NCBI GenBank assembly: GCA_017413085.1
Contig: JAFPVC010000062.1
Span: 38,698 to 102,697, forward strand
Origin: Prevotella sp.
GTDB taxonomy: Bacteria; Bacteroidota; Bacteroidia; Bacteroidales; Bacteroidaceae
DNA length: 64,000 nt
Reading direction: 5' to 3'
The notes beneath the pieces are model-generated. The model had not been told where the DNA came from. It made no database searches and saw only the letters and a program-made list of their open reading frames with translations. The stretch's first letter is position 1, and every line of letters starts with the position of its first letter. Position numbers and translations under genes: made by a program. Below are positions 9,109 through 18,239 of this stretch, in pieces.

Positions 9109-9999
9109 TTATTTATTTCTTTTAGATTCAAGGAATTCTGCATATTTACCAGAATCTTTCTTGAATTTATCTAAATTTCTATAATGATTATATAATACTT
9201 TTATTCCTAATAATGGTTTTTTCTTAAAATGATTAAAATAAAATCTGATGAATGAAATCTTTTTCCACTCTAGATGTCCTATATACCCTAAATATACTCT
9301 TGTTTTATAGTTGTGGTCTATGCGGCTCATCCATGCATCAATTTTGCTTTTTTGATTAGTTAAACCTTTATTAGATGTCGTATACACATATAATTTATCA
9401 GGTATCACCTTACATTTTTTTGCCAAATAACCTACATAATAGGAAAACATCATATCATTTCCATTTATTGTTTCTTCAAAAGATATTCCTTGATACTCTA
9501 CAAAAAGTCGCCGCGTCATTTTTGCCCATGGAGTCTTATAGAAACATCGTAACTTAAAAAAAACTTCTTCATTATCAAGGCTGTCCTTTACCAATCTATT
9601 CAATTTATTGGTTCCTATTGGAGTCGCTTTTAAAGTCTTTGTATCAACACTTTCTGCATTAAAATACAAAACATCCAGATCACTTTCCCTATATTGATCT
9701 AAAATATGTAGAAATCCTTTATTATAGAAATCATCACAATCAGCGAATAGTAACCACTTACCTTCTGCATGTTCTAAGCCTACATTACGAGCCCTGCCAG
9801 CACCCTTAGACCGTGAGGCATCAAGAAGTATCACCTGAAGATTCTTACGTTCTTTTAAAGTAGGTTTCTTTCCTTCCTCACTATTATCATCCACAACTAC
9901 CACCTGAACATCATCACGTTCGGGTATGCTATCCACACACCTTTGCAATAAATCTGGGCAATTTTTGTGGGGTATTATAAAACTATAATTTATATTCAT
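9109..9999 (-). CDS. Glycosyltransferase family 2
   Basis: The 296-residue GT-A enzyme begins with YSFIIPHKNCPDLLQRCVDSI and has VVVVDDNSEEG (nucleotide binding) and LLFADCDDFY, which carries the DxD metal-binding motif. These are standard for inverting GT2 enzymes that build polysaccharide repeats. The C-terminal third is basic (FNHFKKKPLLGIKVLYNHYRN) and could touch the membrane. It lies between the acyltransferase gene (28 bp upstream) and the polymerase gene. Donor and acceptor are unknown. Confidence 0.9.
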   Translation of the reverse strand: MNINYSFIIPHKNCPDLLQRCVDSIPERDDVQVVVVDDNSEEGKKPTLKERKNLQVILLDASRSKGAGRARNVGLEHAEGKWLLFADCDDFYNKGFLHILDQYRESDLDVLYFNAESVDTKTLKATPIGTNKLNRLVKDSLDNEEVFFKLRCFYKTPWAKMTRRLFVEYQGISFEETINGNDMMFSYYVGYLAKKCKVIPDKLYVYTTSNKGLTNQKSKIDAWMSRIDHNYKTRVYLGYIGHLEWKKISFIRFYFNHFKKKPLLGIKVLYNHYRNLDKFKKDSGKYAEFLESKRNK

Positions 10000-10027
10000 A
10001 TATTCGTAATATTATAATTCAAATAAT

Positions 10028-11050
10028 CTAAAACCTACCTATCATCCAACTAAATTTTCTATATTGAAATACTCTTACCAATCCTAAACTAATCAACAAA
10101 GCTATGACAACTAGAGAGACAAACATAATTGATGGCACTGCTTCTAAATTAGGACACAACACCTGCCATAAGACTATTAGTGTCTTAATTATTATCCAGT
10201 GTGTTAGATATATTACTAAAGAATTTCGTCCTAAATATTCTAATATGTCATTCCTATCTATCATCTTGCTTATATACCAGACTATTAATGTTCCAGAAAT
10301 TGCACCTATTAAGAATAATGGGATTTCATACGGATATAAAGATAACTTTGAAGTAATTCTAGGTAAATGCATATCATAGTGAACCAATATACACATATAC
10401 ATCGCATATACAATGAGTGAAGAGATGAATGTCCACAAACCTATACTAAGTTTCTTCATATACATTCCTATAAACATAAATATCACCAACCCTAAAGAAT
10501 GGTACATACACCATGGTTCTATGATTTTATATGTGCTTAGAACCGAAGATAGCAGCATCAAAAACAACAAAAATACAAAAACATGCCACCCCCATGAGTC
10601 GGAATGATAAATCTTTTTTATTTTCTGATTATTGATTAACGAATATGCAATTAGTTTTGCGAAGAATAAAGACGTCAGAAACCAAACGCCACCAAATATA
10701 AGAATTCTCCCTAGCATCTTCACCAACTTCAATAATGTGAATTGGTGTGTTAACATTAAATCAATAGAATGTATTAGCAAATAAAATATTACGGCTGGCA
10801 CTAATAAAGTTTTTATGTTTTGTCTTAGGAAACTCTTGAAATCCTTATTGTAATTACTGCAAAATCCTGTCACTACAAAAAAAGCCGCCATAAAAAAGGG
10901 AACATATAGTTTTTCTATATAATCAGTTTGTTCGGGCAAATATTCATATTTTCTCATCAAGCCAAACACATGGTGCAAAACAACTATTATTATCAGGATT
11001 CCTTTGCATACATCGATATAATGTAAACGTGTGCTATTTCTCATTTGCAT
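10028..11050 (-). CDS. Acyltransferase 3 family membrane protein
   Basis: This 340-residue polytopic protein has about ten transmembrane segments and fits the acyltransferase 3 (OafA/NodX) family, which acetylates or otherwise acylates sugars of surface polysaccharides. The early motif RLHYIDVCKGILIIIVVLHH supplies the conserved His, and FFVVTGFCSNY follows. A second ATG at 11044 would shorten it by two residues. Only 1 bp separates it from the GT8 gene stop, so the two are coupled. A second gene of this family is at 16503-17486. Confidence 0.87.
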   Translation of the reverse strand: MQMRNSTRLHYIDVCKGILIIIVVLHHVFGLMRKYEYLPEQTDYIEKLYVPFFMAAFFVVTGFCSNYNKDFKSFLRQNIKTLLVPAVIFYLLIHSIDLMLTHQFTLLKLVKMLGRILIFGGVWFLTSLFFAKLIAYSLINNQKIKKIYHSDSWGWHVFVFLLFLMLLSSVLSTYKIIEPWCMYHSLGLVIFMFIGMYMKKLSIGLWTFISSLIVYAMYMCILVHYDMHLPRITSKLSLYPYEIPLFLIGAISGTLIVWYISKMIDRNDILEYLGRNSLVIYLTHWIIIKTLIVLWQVLCPNLEAVPSIMFVSLVVIALLISLGLVRVFQYRKFSWMIGRF

Positions 11051-11051
11051 A

Positions 11052-11990
11052 TTAAATCTTTCTATAATTTCTTTGTTTAACCTTTTTGTGCAACATCTTT
11101 CTTATTATTCTCCTTATATGAATCAATATCGTCGACTTATTGAAAATATGAGATATCTCCATTTCATAATTGCTTTTCCACCGTGTCCTTGAACGATATT
11201 CATAATATACTTTTCTAAACGGATGTTTACATTCAAAATGCCAAGGCTTAACATCGGTATAATGTATTATACAGGGATCGTATATAGCTTTCTCTATCTC
11301 GTCTGTATTTTCACATGGAACACACTCTCTCCCTATTCTGTAAAATGCTTCCTGTACATTATATCGTTCTGGCAACAATTTCTTATAATCCTGCAGAACT
11401 ACATTTAGAACATCCTGGTCAGGATAAGATAATTTGTCTGGATTTTCCTTAATATATTTTATATACTGTAGTGATAGATTATGTTCACGCCAGTATTTTA
11501 AATTAATTAAAAGTACTCCAGAGTTAAAATATCCTTTTTCTTTTGGATATCCTAAACGATTCCAGAAACTGGAACTATTAGTTTGATTTACAACAGCACC
11601 TACCGCATAATCGGCTATATCTGTTTGCCATAAATCTTTTAAGTTGTGTCTCACCACTATGTCTCCATCAAGATATAATATTTTATCTATATTTGATGGA
11701 AGAATATTTTCGAGTAGTAATCTATAATATATTGATACTGGGAAACAAGCTCTTTTTACTATCAGATATTTTTTTATATCGTCTATTTGTATCAAATAGA
11801 AAGACAGCGTAGTATTTGAATATTTTTTTTCTATTTCTTCTCTTAAAGCCTCCTTTTGACTTTCTGTTACACTTCCATCAATAATCAAATGAAAATTCAG
11901 TTTTTCATCCTGATTATTTATACAGATTGATGAGAACATAACTCCCGTCGGAATAACAAAACGAGAGTCCGTACATGTTAAAATATTCAT
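11052..11990 (-). CDS. Glycosyltransferase family 8
   Basis: The 312-residue protein shows the GT8 order: an N-terminal MNILTCTDSRFVIPTGVMFSS, FHLIIDGSVTESQKEAL, then LYLDGDIVVRHNLKDLW with the DxD metal site, and FNSGVLLINLKYWRE. GT8 enzymes are retaining galactosyl or glucosyl transferases of lipopolysaccharide and capsule. The C-terminal 40 residues are strongly basic and probably bind the membrane. Its start overlaps the stop of the pyruvyl transferase gene by 4 bp (ATGA type), which shows translational coupling. Confidence 0.92.
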   Translation of the reverse strand: MNILTCTDSRFVIPTGVMFSSICINNQDEKLNFHLIIDGSVTESQKEALREEIEKKYSNTTLSFYLIQIDDIKKYLIVKRACFPVSIYYRLLLENILPSNIDKILYLDGDIVVRHNLKDLWQTDIADYAVGAVVNQTNSSSFWNRLGYPKEKGYFNSGVLLINLKYWREHNLSLQYIKYIKENPDKLSYPDQDVLNVVLQDYKKLLPERYNVQEAFYRIGRECVPCENTDEIEKAIYDPCIIHYTDVKPWHFECKHPFRKVYYEYRSRTRWKSNYEMEISHIFNKSTILIHIRRIIRKMLHKKVKQRNYRKI

Positions 11991-13057
11991 GACAAATTTT
12001 TAATTAAGAATTGCTGAGAGTTCTGTCTAAGAATATCTAACTTTTCCGTTACACTTTTATAATCTATATCCTCAAATTTTGGTTTTTCTCCTTTTTCTAC
12101 AACTCTATCCGTCAAATCTAATAATTCCAATAAATTTAAGATGCGTTCATCCCCACCATCATATAATCTCGTGGCATAAAAAGGAACATTTGTAACAAGT
12201 GCTATAGCTATGCCATGAAAGGAATTTGAAACAAGACACTGAGCGTTTTTTACAAGTGCCACAAATTCGGAAGGAGAACAGGAATATACATTTTCACTGT
12301 CTTTGAAACTATTGCTATGCATATCCGCTGTAATAACCTTTGCATTTATCTGCTTAGCTATAGCCTTCGCAAGTGTATAAATATACGAATCGCTACGTGC
12401 TTGCCTAACCAAAATATATCTGTCATTTATAATAGGATTAAACCATTTCTCGTATACTTCATATGGAACCATTAATGTCGGATCTAATACTATCTCTGTT
12501 TTTTCTTTGATATAGTCAGCTAACTTCTTTTCCCTAACGGAAATAGCCTTAAATTCTTCTACTGCCATCTTCATCAAATCTTCACCAATCTCGGAGAAGA
12601 TAACATCACCAGCACTTGCAGCATAACTAATAAACTTTACATTTTCATTATGTCTTAGATTTCCATACCAAACAGTATCCTTCTTATTAAATTTTTCACA
12701 CCAAATCTGATCACTACCAAAGACTATCACATCAAATTCGTCAACACATTCCTCAATATCATCCTTCGTACATAAGTTTTTGGTTAACTGGTAGTACTGT
12801 TTTTCAAACTCTACGAACTTTGCATATCTACTTTTTCGTAAAGGATACTGCCTTACGATGTAAGAGAATGCTGACAACGGATGTTTAACTAAATATTTAA
12901 AATTTATTTTAGGTACTTTTGTTGTGAGATAGACAGGACGATAGTTTAGAATCTTCACATCATGACCTAACGATTTCAAATATTCTTGCAATGCGTAGCA
13001 TTGTAACACCGCGCCAAAATTATAACTACAATGAAATGTTAGTATTCCTATTTTCAT
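11987..13057 (-). CDS. Polysaccharide pyruvyl transferase family protein (second copy)
   Basis: This 356-residue family member has MKIGILTFHCSYNFGAVLQC at its start, VIVFGSDQIWCEKFN and SYAASAGDV in the middle, and AQCLVSNSFHGIAIALVT with the conserved His. The ATG at 13057 fits family alignments and has AAAGAAGAG upstream; the frame stays open for 23 more codons but those lie inside the previous gene. Start and previous stop overlap as ATGA. It is about one third identical by eye to the copy at 1934-3109, so it is a paralogue, not a recent duplicate. It probably puts pyruvate on a different sugar or position. Confidence 0.88.
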   Translation of the reverse strand: MKIGILTFHCSYNFGAVLQCYALQEYLKSLGHDVKILNYRPVYLTTKVPKINFKYLVKHPLSAFSYIVRQYPLRKSRYAKFVEFEKQYYQLTKNLCTKDDIEECVDEFDVIVFGSDQIWCEKFNKKDTVWYGNLRHNENVKFISYAASAGDVIFSEIGEDLMKMAVEEFKAISVREKKLADYIKEKTEIVLDPTLMVPYEVYEKWFNPIINDRYILVRQARSDSYIYTLAKAIAKQINAKVITADMHSNSFKDSENVYSCSPSEFVALVKNAQCLVSNSFHGIAIALVTNVPFYATRLYDGGDERILNLLELLDLTDRVVEKGEKPKFEDIDYKSVTEKLDILRQNSQQFLIKNLS

Positions 13058-14217
13058 AAGCTCTTCTTTATTTTTCTTTTTATCCTGGAAATAATTTTTA
13101 TTACACTCTTGATTTCCGCTTTCCAACCGATAAATCCATACTTCCTAATTGTTTTGTAGAAACCACTATTTATATAATCTTTTTCAAAGTGAATTCGTTT
13201 CGGATTTATTTTTGATGGGGACTTCAGATTGGGTTGCATCAGTTTAGCTACAGTCGTTTTGAAATTCTGTAATCCATCTTTTATTGCCTCAAATATCTCT
13301 CGTCCTTTTTCTGTATTAATCAATAACAGGCTCTCACCTTTGTTGTCATTATTAATCTTTGGAAAATAATTTTCTTTATCCCACATATCCGCAAGAGTCA
13401 AATCAGAAGGACGAATAGTATTACAAAAATAGCAATTACCACATGAATGTCTGAACATTATATGAGCATAGAAGATTTTTGTAAATAAAGTACTATCTAT
13501 CACCTTTCCATTCGCTAACCCAAAAGTCTCAATATGCGCTTTCCATCCATATTTTAACTTATTGCGAAAATCAACGGATACTATCTTACTCGAGTATTTC
13601 TTCTCTATGTATTCCAAATAATCATGCCAAATGAATGGGCTAGGTACGCCATGACACACTATATCAACAAGAATTAGATTATTACGCAGCTTTTTTCCTA
13701 TGTATGAATTTAATCCGGCAGTTTGACAAGGGGTTCCTGAGAAAAGAACTAACAATCCATTTCTTAAGTCCTCCTTAACCTGCTTGAATACACCAGTCAA
13801 ATCGCTTTGGACATATTTGCTACCGCGGAATTCATCACGCTCTATTTTAGTAGTAGCACGCTTATGCGCTACACGGAAATGATCTTTATAACCCGCACCA
13901 TATACTACGCCCCCTTGCTCCATGACATAATCGCTAATGGCAGCAAATACCGCACCTGAACGGGATTTCATTACCTCATACATATCTTTATGGCGAGCAC
14001 CGTAAACATCTGGCATGGGTAAGTTCAAAGATTTATCATAGTCTCCGTTAAAGGCACAGACCTTATCACACAAACCACAATCAACGCACTTAGTCTCAGC
14101 TACCTTAGGGTAGAAGAAGCCAAATGCATCTGGCAGCATCGTAATGGCATCATGTGCACATACATTAGCACATGCAGTGCATCCACAACACTTACTTTTA
14201 TCCGTAATATTTATCAT
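13054..14217 (-). CDS. FrhB-like iron-sulfur protein of a capsule cluster (second copy)
   Basis: The 387-residue protein repeats the layout of the gene at 734-1930: CCGCTACANVC and CVDCGLCDKVC clusters at the N-terminus, then SGAVFAAISDYVMEQGG, FRGSKYVQSDL, FSGTPCQTAGLNSYIG and DIVCHGVPSPFIW. It should bind two [4Fe-4S] clusters and probably flavin. Here it precedes its pyruvyl transferase, while in the first pair it follows. The extreme C-terminus is very basic. It lies 3 bp after the flippase stop, so it is part of the same transcript. Confidence 0.88.
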   Translation of the reverse strand: MINITDKSKCCGCTACANVCAHDAITMLPDAFGFFYPKVAETKCVDCGLCDKVCAFNGDYDKSLNLPMPDVYGARHKDMYEVMKSRSGAVFAAISDYVMEQGGVVYGAGYKDHFRVAHKRATTKIERDEFRGSKYVQSDLTGVFKQVKEDLRNGLLVLFSGTPCQTAGLNSYIGKKLRNNLILVDIVCHGVPSPFIWHDYLEYIEKKYSSKIVSVDFRNKLKYGWKAHIETFGLANGKVIDSTLFTKIFYAHIMFRHSCGNCYFCNTIRPSDLTLADMWDKENYFPKINNDNKGESLLLINTEKGREIFEAIKDGLQNFKTTVAKLMQPNLKSPSKINPKRIHFEKDYINSGFYKTIRKYGFIGWKAEIKSVIKIISRIKRKIKKSL

Positions 14218-14220
14218 TAC

Positions 14221-15753
14221 TTAGAACTTCTTTCTTATTTTATTAACTGCAGCCGTCAACAATGCACGTTCATTAGCATTACAACCCACATAATATATGA
14301 CAACTATACCACACAACAGACACAGACATACATTCAAGATGAATGTGTAGAAATTTTCTGGCAGATAAATATATACTAACACTGGTATGGGTGCTGATAA
14401 CAAAACAACTATACAGCATTTAAGAATTACATCACGCAAAAATATACTTGGCTTAAATCCTTTAACAGTTAATGGTAACATATACATTCTTGCTAAAAAA
14501 GCCAGTATTTCCACCACAATAGCTACTACGACAACTATTTCAGGCATCATACCGAAACTGAGCAATATGTAACAGAAAGGAAGGTTTAGTAGTAATATTC
14601 CACCTACTACCAATTGATAATTTCTAACGTTTCCTGTTGCATTCTGAGCTGTCATCAATGATCTAGATACTGAAGTTATAATCATAGATATCAGCGTTAA
14701 TTGTATAAATGGTACCGTATGATCTGGTATCTCTTTCAGCCACAGATGCAATATATAATCCGTATTTATAATAACAGGTAACGCCAATATAAACAATAGA
14801 TAAAAGGAGAAACGAGACCCTCTATTGACCAACTGAAACATAGTTTTTAATTCTCCGCGCGAATATGACTGGGTTATCTGTGGATTCATTGCCATCATAA
14901 AGTTAGACGCAAACTGATTTACAGCATGATCAACCTGATTTGCTACTGCACGAGCCGCATTCACCGTTGGCCCAAAGAATAAGTTTAATACTATATTGAC
15001 TCCGTGTCCTTTTAAAACAAATGCACCATTTCCCACCAAATGCCAAACAGAATAGGATAACATGTGTTTGAATAGAGGTTTGTCAAATACCCGGATATAT
15101 GTACATTCTTGAAAATTTCTCCTGCAATAAACCTGGTATGCATAACGTACCGTAAACTGAACAACAAGAAGCATGAACGCATAGAACACAAGTCTATCTA
15201 TAGGTGACCAACTTACAAGGAAAGATATAGCAAGTATTGCTAATCCCTGATATATGCTGACATAAGCAAAGGCTTTCATTCTCTCATGAGCTACTATAGA
15301 AGCATTATAGGGCACTGTTATAAGGCTCATACAAAAGTTGAACACTGAGAACTGGAAGCACCAGTTTGCAGCCTCTAATCTCTCTGGTGGAAGTACCATT
15401 ATGTTATTAACATACCATACTCCAATTACTTCCGCTAAAACTGCAACTATAATAGCAAGCCCCCACTGAATTGACAAGGCTGTAGAGAACACTACCTTCT
15501 GGCGTTCCATATCTCCTTTTCCCATTTCGTAATTGAGGAATCGAGAGCAGGCACTGGTCAATGCTGCACTTATGAGTGCAAACATAGATACGAAACCACC
15601 TACGACATTGTATATACCATAGTCTGTTACTCCCAATGCATTAAGAATAACTCTGCTCGTATATAGCGAGATAAGCATCAGAAATAACATTCGGAAATAC
15701 AACAATAGTGTATTCTTTGCTATTCTTTTATTATTTGCAGAAGTTGAAGACAT
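14221..15753 (-). CDS. wzx: Polysaccharide flippase (Wzx, MOP superfamily)
   Basis: This 510-residue protein has 12 to 14 transmembrane segments and fits the Wzx/RfbX branch of the MOP exporters, which moves undecaprenyl-linked repeat units across the inner membrane. The N-terminus NNKRIAKNTLLLYFRMLFLM followed by LYTSRVILNALGVTDYGIYN is characteristic of the Bacteroidetes group. NAARAVANQVDHAVNQF in the middle and ITSVSRSLMTAQNATGN further on also match. The first 25 bp after its start region are repeated at 17495-17519 as part of a flippase remnant. Upstream, 73 bp separate it from the hexapeptide acetyltransferase. Confidence 0.92.
   Translation of the reverse strand: MSSTSANNKRIAKNTLLLYFRMLFLMLISLYTSRVILNALGVTDYGIYNVVGGFVSMFALISAALTSACSRFLNYEMGKGDMERQKVVFSTALSIQWGLAIIVAVLAEVIGVWYVNNIMVLPPERLEAANWCFQFSVFNFCMSLITVPYNASIVAHERMKAFAYVSIYQGLAILAISFLVSWSPIDRLVFYAFMLLVVQFTVRYAYQVYCRRNFQECTYIRVFDKPLFKHMLSYSVWHLVGNGAFVLKGHGVNIVLNLFFGPTVNAARAVANQVDHAVNQFASNFMMAMNPQITQSYSRGELKTMFQLVNRGSRFSFYLLFILALPVIINTDYILHLWLKEIPDHTVPFIQLTLISMIITSVSRSLMTAQNATGNVRNYQLVVGGILLLNLPFCYILLSFGMMPEIVVVVAIVVEILAFLARMYMLPLTVKGFKPSIFLRDVILKCCIVVLLSAPIPVLVYIYLPENFYTFILNVCLCLLCGIVVIYYVGCNANERALLTAAVNKIRKKF
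15705..15729 (-). repeat. 25-bp exact repeat, copy in the flippase gene
   Basis: The segment codes for the RIAKNTL region of the flippase and is identical to 17495-17519. The similarity continues imperfectly on the upstream side. It marks a likely recombination point at the 5' end of flippase genes. Confidence 0.85.
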
Positions 15754-15826
15754 ATCATTTTGATATAAAAAAGAGGAGAAGATATGATTTTTCTATACAA
15801 ACCTCATATTTCACTTTGCTTTCTTG

Positions 15827-16369
15827 CTATTCTATCTTCAATTGTCTCTTATGAATAAACTTACTTTCATCTAGCGAAAGTAACAACTCTTTCTTCTTTT
15901 CCTTACTCAGACCTTTAAAGTCCGTATTATACTTTTTATTCCTCTCAATATATTCTTCTATAGAGCAAACATACCTTGCAGGATTGCCTGCCACCACGAC
16001 ATTGGAAGGGATCGATTTTGTAACGATGCTACCAGCAGCAATTAACACATTATCTCCTATTGTAACACCTGGCATGATAAGGGAGTTATTACCTATATAC
16101 ACATAGTCACCGATGGTAACTTTTCCGAAAATATCAAATTTAGGATACCATCTACGAGCCGCTCTAGCCCCTCCATGGGTGTATAACTTTACCCCCGCAG
16201 TTATTGCGCAATGAGAACCAATCTTTATAAAATATGGCTCTGCAGAAGTCCAAAATCTGGATGAAATATAATTACTCTCCCCCATAGAAACTCCAGCATA
16301 TCTAGCTTGTTTTTCCATTGACCAAAAAATCGTCTGATATGCAGAAATAATTTTCTTAAATATTTTCAT
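15827..16369 (-). CDS. Hexapeptide-repeat acetyltransferase (LbH fold, WbbJ-like)
   Basis: The 180-residue protein has left-handed beta-helix hexapeptide repeats: FIKIGSHCAITAGVKLYTHG, then IFGKVTIGDYVYIGNNSLI, MPGVTIGDNVLIAAGSIV and NVVVAGNPARYV. This is the signature of acetyl-CoA-dependent sugar O-acetyltransferases such as WbbJ and NodL. LYTHGGA carries the catalytic-type His. It probably acetylates the capsule repeat in the cytoplasm. Together with the neighbouring acyltransferase 3 gene it sits between the intact flippase start and a flippase remnant, so the pair may be a later insertion. Confidence 0.9.
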   Translation of the reverse strand: MKIFKKIISAYQTIFWSMEKQARYAGVSMGESNYISSRFWTSAEPYFIKIGSHCAITAGVKLYTHGGARAARRWYPKFDIFGKVTIGDYVYIGNNSLIMPGVTIGDNVLIAAGSIVTKSIPSNVVVAGNPARYVCSIEEYIERNKKYNTDFKGLSKEKKKELLLSLDESKFIHKRQLKIE

Positions 16370-16502
16370 ATTACGTTTTTTAAAAAATGACTTATGTTGT
16401 TTTTAATCACTATGTATTCTTGTTTTTTCTAAATTTCTCACTTTTCTCTTGTCATTTTGCAGAAGAATATATACATATACTAGTTGAGGCGTTTTCTTTA
16501 TG

Positions 16503-17486
16503 TTAGTATATTCCCAAATAGTAATGATATCTTAATGGTAAAATCTTTTTTATTATCTCTATCAGCACAATTGAAATTATCAAAACAACTAAGAAGTATA
16601 CCGTCCAATTTTGAGTCATATTCATAACTATGCGTGTATATTTTACGACATGGATATGTAGCAGATATAAAATAAAAGAATGCTTTCCTAAATATACTAT
16701 TACATTAGCGATTTTGCCATTTATACTATCATATAATTCCTCCATGCGAGCAGATAGTAATAGGTAGCACATTCCTGCAGAAAAAATAAATGATGTTAGC
16801 TTATACCCTGCACCATTTCCGTAATTTTCTATAAGGTATAAGCTTTCATAATACGAAGAAAAAAGCCCAAATAGCATTACTACCAATGGCGGTATAAGAC
16901 CATACTTTCTATCTGATTGTGATAATCTACATCCTATTACAAAAAAACATAGCCAGTACAAACAAGAACCATAACGTATTATAAGAGACAGATGTATTCT
17001 CTCTATAATGTACACATAGGTAATGAAGCCAACTGAAATAAAACTTATTATATAAGGAATTGCCCACCCCATTGTTCTATTACCTAGCCTATATCGCTGC
17101 AATAATGGAAGAAGCAGGTAAAACTGTATTATAACAGCAATAAAATAATACACACTATAACCACAACTGAATAAGCGTAAAGGAGCTTGAATTAACTTTC
17201 CATGCATTATCCCCAGAATAAACCAAGGCAGTGACCATATTAAAACAGGAATATATACCTTGGGTATTTGCTTTCTCCAAAAAGAATACATCTGCTCTTT
17301 CGTCTCAAGAACTTTCTTATAAAGGAAAAATCCAGACAAGGCAAAGAAAATTGGAACAGCACAATTAAGGATCTGCCTAACAAATAAATTAAAAGAGGAA
17401 TCCGAATGGGGGTATGTATGTATAGCTAAAACCATAATGATGGCTATGCCACGAAGAGCCTCAAAATATTTTATTTTCTTTGTCAT
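16503..17486 (-). CDS. Acyltransferase 3 family membrane protein (second copy)
   Basis: The 327-residue polytopic protein begins with MTKKIKYFEALRGIAIIMV and has the conserved His in LAIHTYPHSDSS, then ALSGFFLYKKVL. About ten membrane segments follow. It belongs to the family that O-acylates surface polysaccharides or peptidoglycan. A 133-bp gap with no gene separates it from the acetyltransferase downstream. It is the first gene of the capsule cluster as seen here, and no TTTG/TAnnTTTG promoter could be found in the 210 bp upstream, which instead hold a flippase remnant. Confidence 0.88.
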   Translation of the reverse strand: MTKKIKYFEALRGIAIIMVLAIHTYPHSDSSFNLFVRQILNCAVPIFFALSGFFLYKKVLETKEQMYSFWRKQIPKVYIPVLIWSLPWFILGIMHGKLIQAPLRLFSCGYSVYYFIAVIIQFYLLLPLLQRYRLGNRTMGWAIPYIISFISVGFITYVYIIERIHLSLIIRYGSCLYWLCFFVIGCRLSQSDRKYGLIPPLVVMLFGLFSSYYESLYLIENYGNGAGYKLTSFIFSAGMCYLLLSARMEELYDSINGKIANVIVYLGKHSFILYLLHIHVVKYTRIVMNMTQNWTVYFLVVLIISIVLIEIIKKILPLRYHYYLGIY

Positions 17487-17489
17487 ATA

Positions 17490-17540
17490 TTATGATAGTG
17501 TATTCTTTGCTATTCTTTTGTTATTTACGCTATTATTTGC
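17490..17540 (-). pseudogene. Remnant of the 5' end of a second Wzx flippase gene
   Basis: On the minus strand this 51-bp stretch reads ANNSVNNKRIAKNTLS and a stop, the typical first residues of Bacteroidetes Wzx proteins. 25 bp of it (17495-17519) are identical to the start of the intact flippase gene at 15705-15729. No further flippase sequence follows; the next acyltransferase gene starts 4 bp away. It is a scar of gene replacement or insertion. Confidence 0.7.
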
Positions 17541-17696
17541 CAATTTTGAAAAAATGAAAGTTGAAAAGTGAAAAGTGAAAAGTTTGCTTGTAACGGTTAA
17601 AGGTTATCGTTTAAAGAATTGCGAAGACCTGAGAGCTCGGAGTAGGGTTAGAGTTGTTTTAGAGCAGATGTTAGAGAAATGCGTTGGAACTTATAT

Positions 17697-18239
17697 TTAC
17701 TCGTTAATTATTGACCTTAATACTTCAATGTCAACAGAATATTTTTTGTCAGCAAGGTAGGTAAGTACGTCTTGTAACTTGTCCACTTCTGGCGACTGAC
17801 GTAAAGACCTACATAATTTCAATATTCTAGGGTCTTTTTGAGTTGACACACTATCTTTTGTTTGTTCTATCAGTTTGGCAAGATCTGAAGGCAAACCAAA
17901 ATTTTCCATCTTCATTCCTATCGCATCCACATTTGCTTTAATGAAAGTCTCCATTGCCTTGTGTTCTTTCCCAACTTTTATAACATACTGATGCTTATCT
18001 TTATGTTTCAAAAAGGTAAGGTTATCCGTTCTTCCTATCTCTTCAAAGTTCTCTATATAGGATATTTTCCTTTTATCATTGTCTATAATACCAACTGCGA
18101 ATGAATCTTTATATTTTCCTTTCTCCATTTCCCTTGCCACTTCATTGCAACTATGTTTATGATTTACCTTAGCATCCAGCAATGAACCAACAAGAGTGGT
18201 GTCAATAAAACACTCTGGCATTATCTCATTATACTTCAT
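17697..18239 (-). CDS. Small TOPRIM-like partner of an OLD-type ATPase
   Basis: I do not recognise the exact family of this 180-residue protein. Near the N-terminus ECFIDTTLVGSLL has the E-x3-D spacing of the first TOPRIM strand, and AVGIIDNDKRKISYI around residues 48-62 has a DxD after a hydrophobic strand, the second TOPRIM element. HQYVIKVGKEHKAMETFI follows and the rest is helical. TOPRIM domains act as metal-dependent nucleases in OLD, Gabija and the AriB protein of PARIS. The ATG at 18239 lies inside the last codons of the ATPase gene, an 11-bp overlap, so the two proteins are made together. A nuclease or toxin role is inference. Confidence 0.65.
   Translation of the reverse strand: MKYNEIMPECFIDTTLVGSLLDAKVNHKHSCNEVAREMEKGKYKDSFAVGIIDNDKRKISYIENFEEIGRTDNLTFLKHKDKHQYVIKVGKEHKAMETFIKANVDAIGMKMENFGLPSDLAKLIEQTKDSVSTQKDPRILKLCRSLRQSPEVDKLQDVLTYLADKKYSVDIEVLRSIINE

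Noticed and set aside
1-17486. An O-antigen ligase or Wzz/Wza export genes in the capsule cluster
   Set aside because: None was found. The cluster continues outside the window, so these parts may be there.
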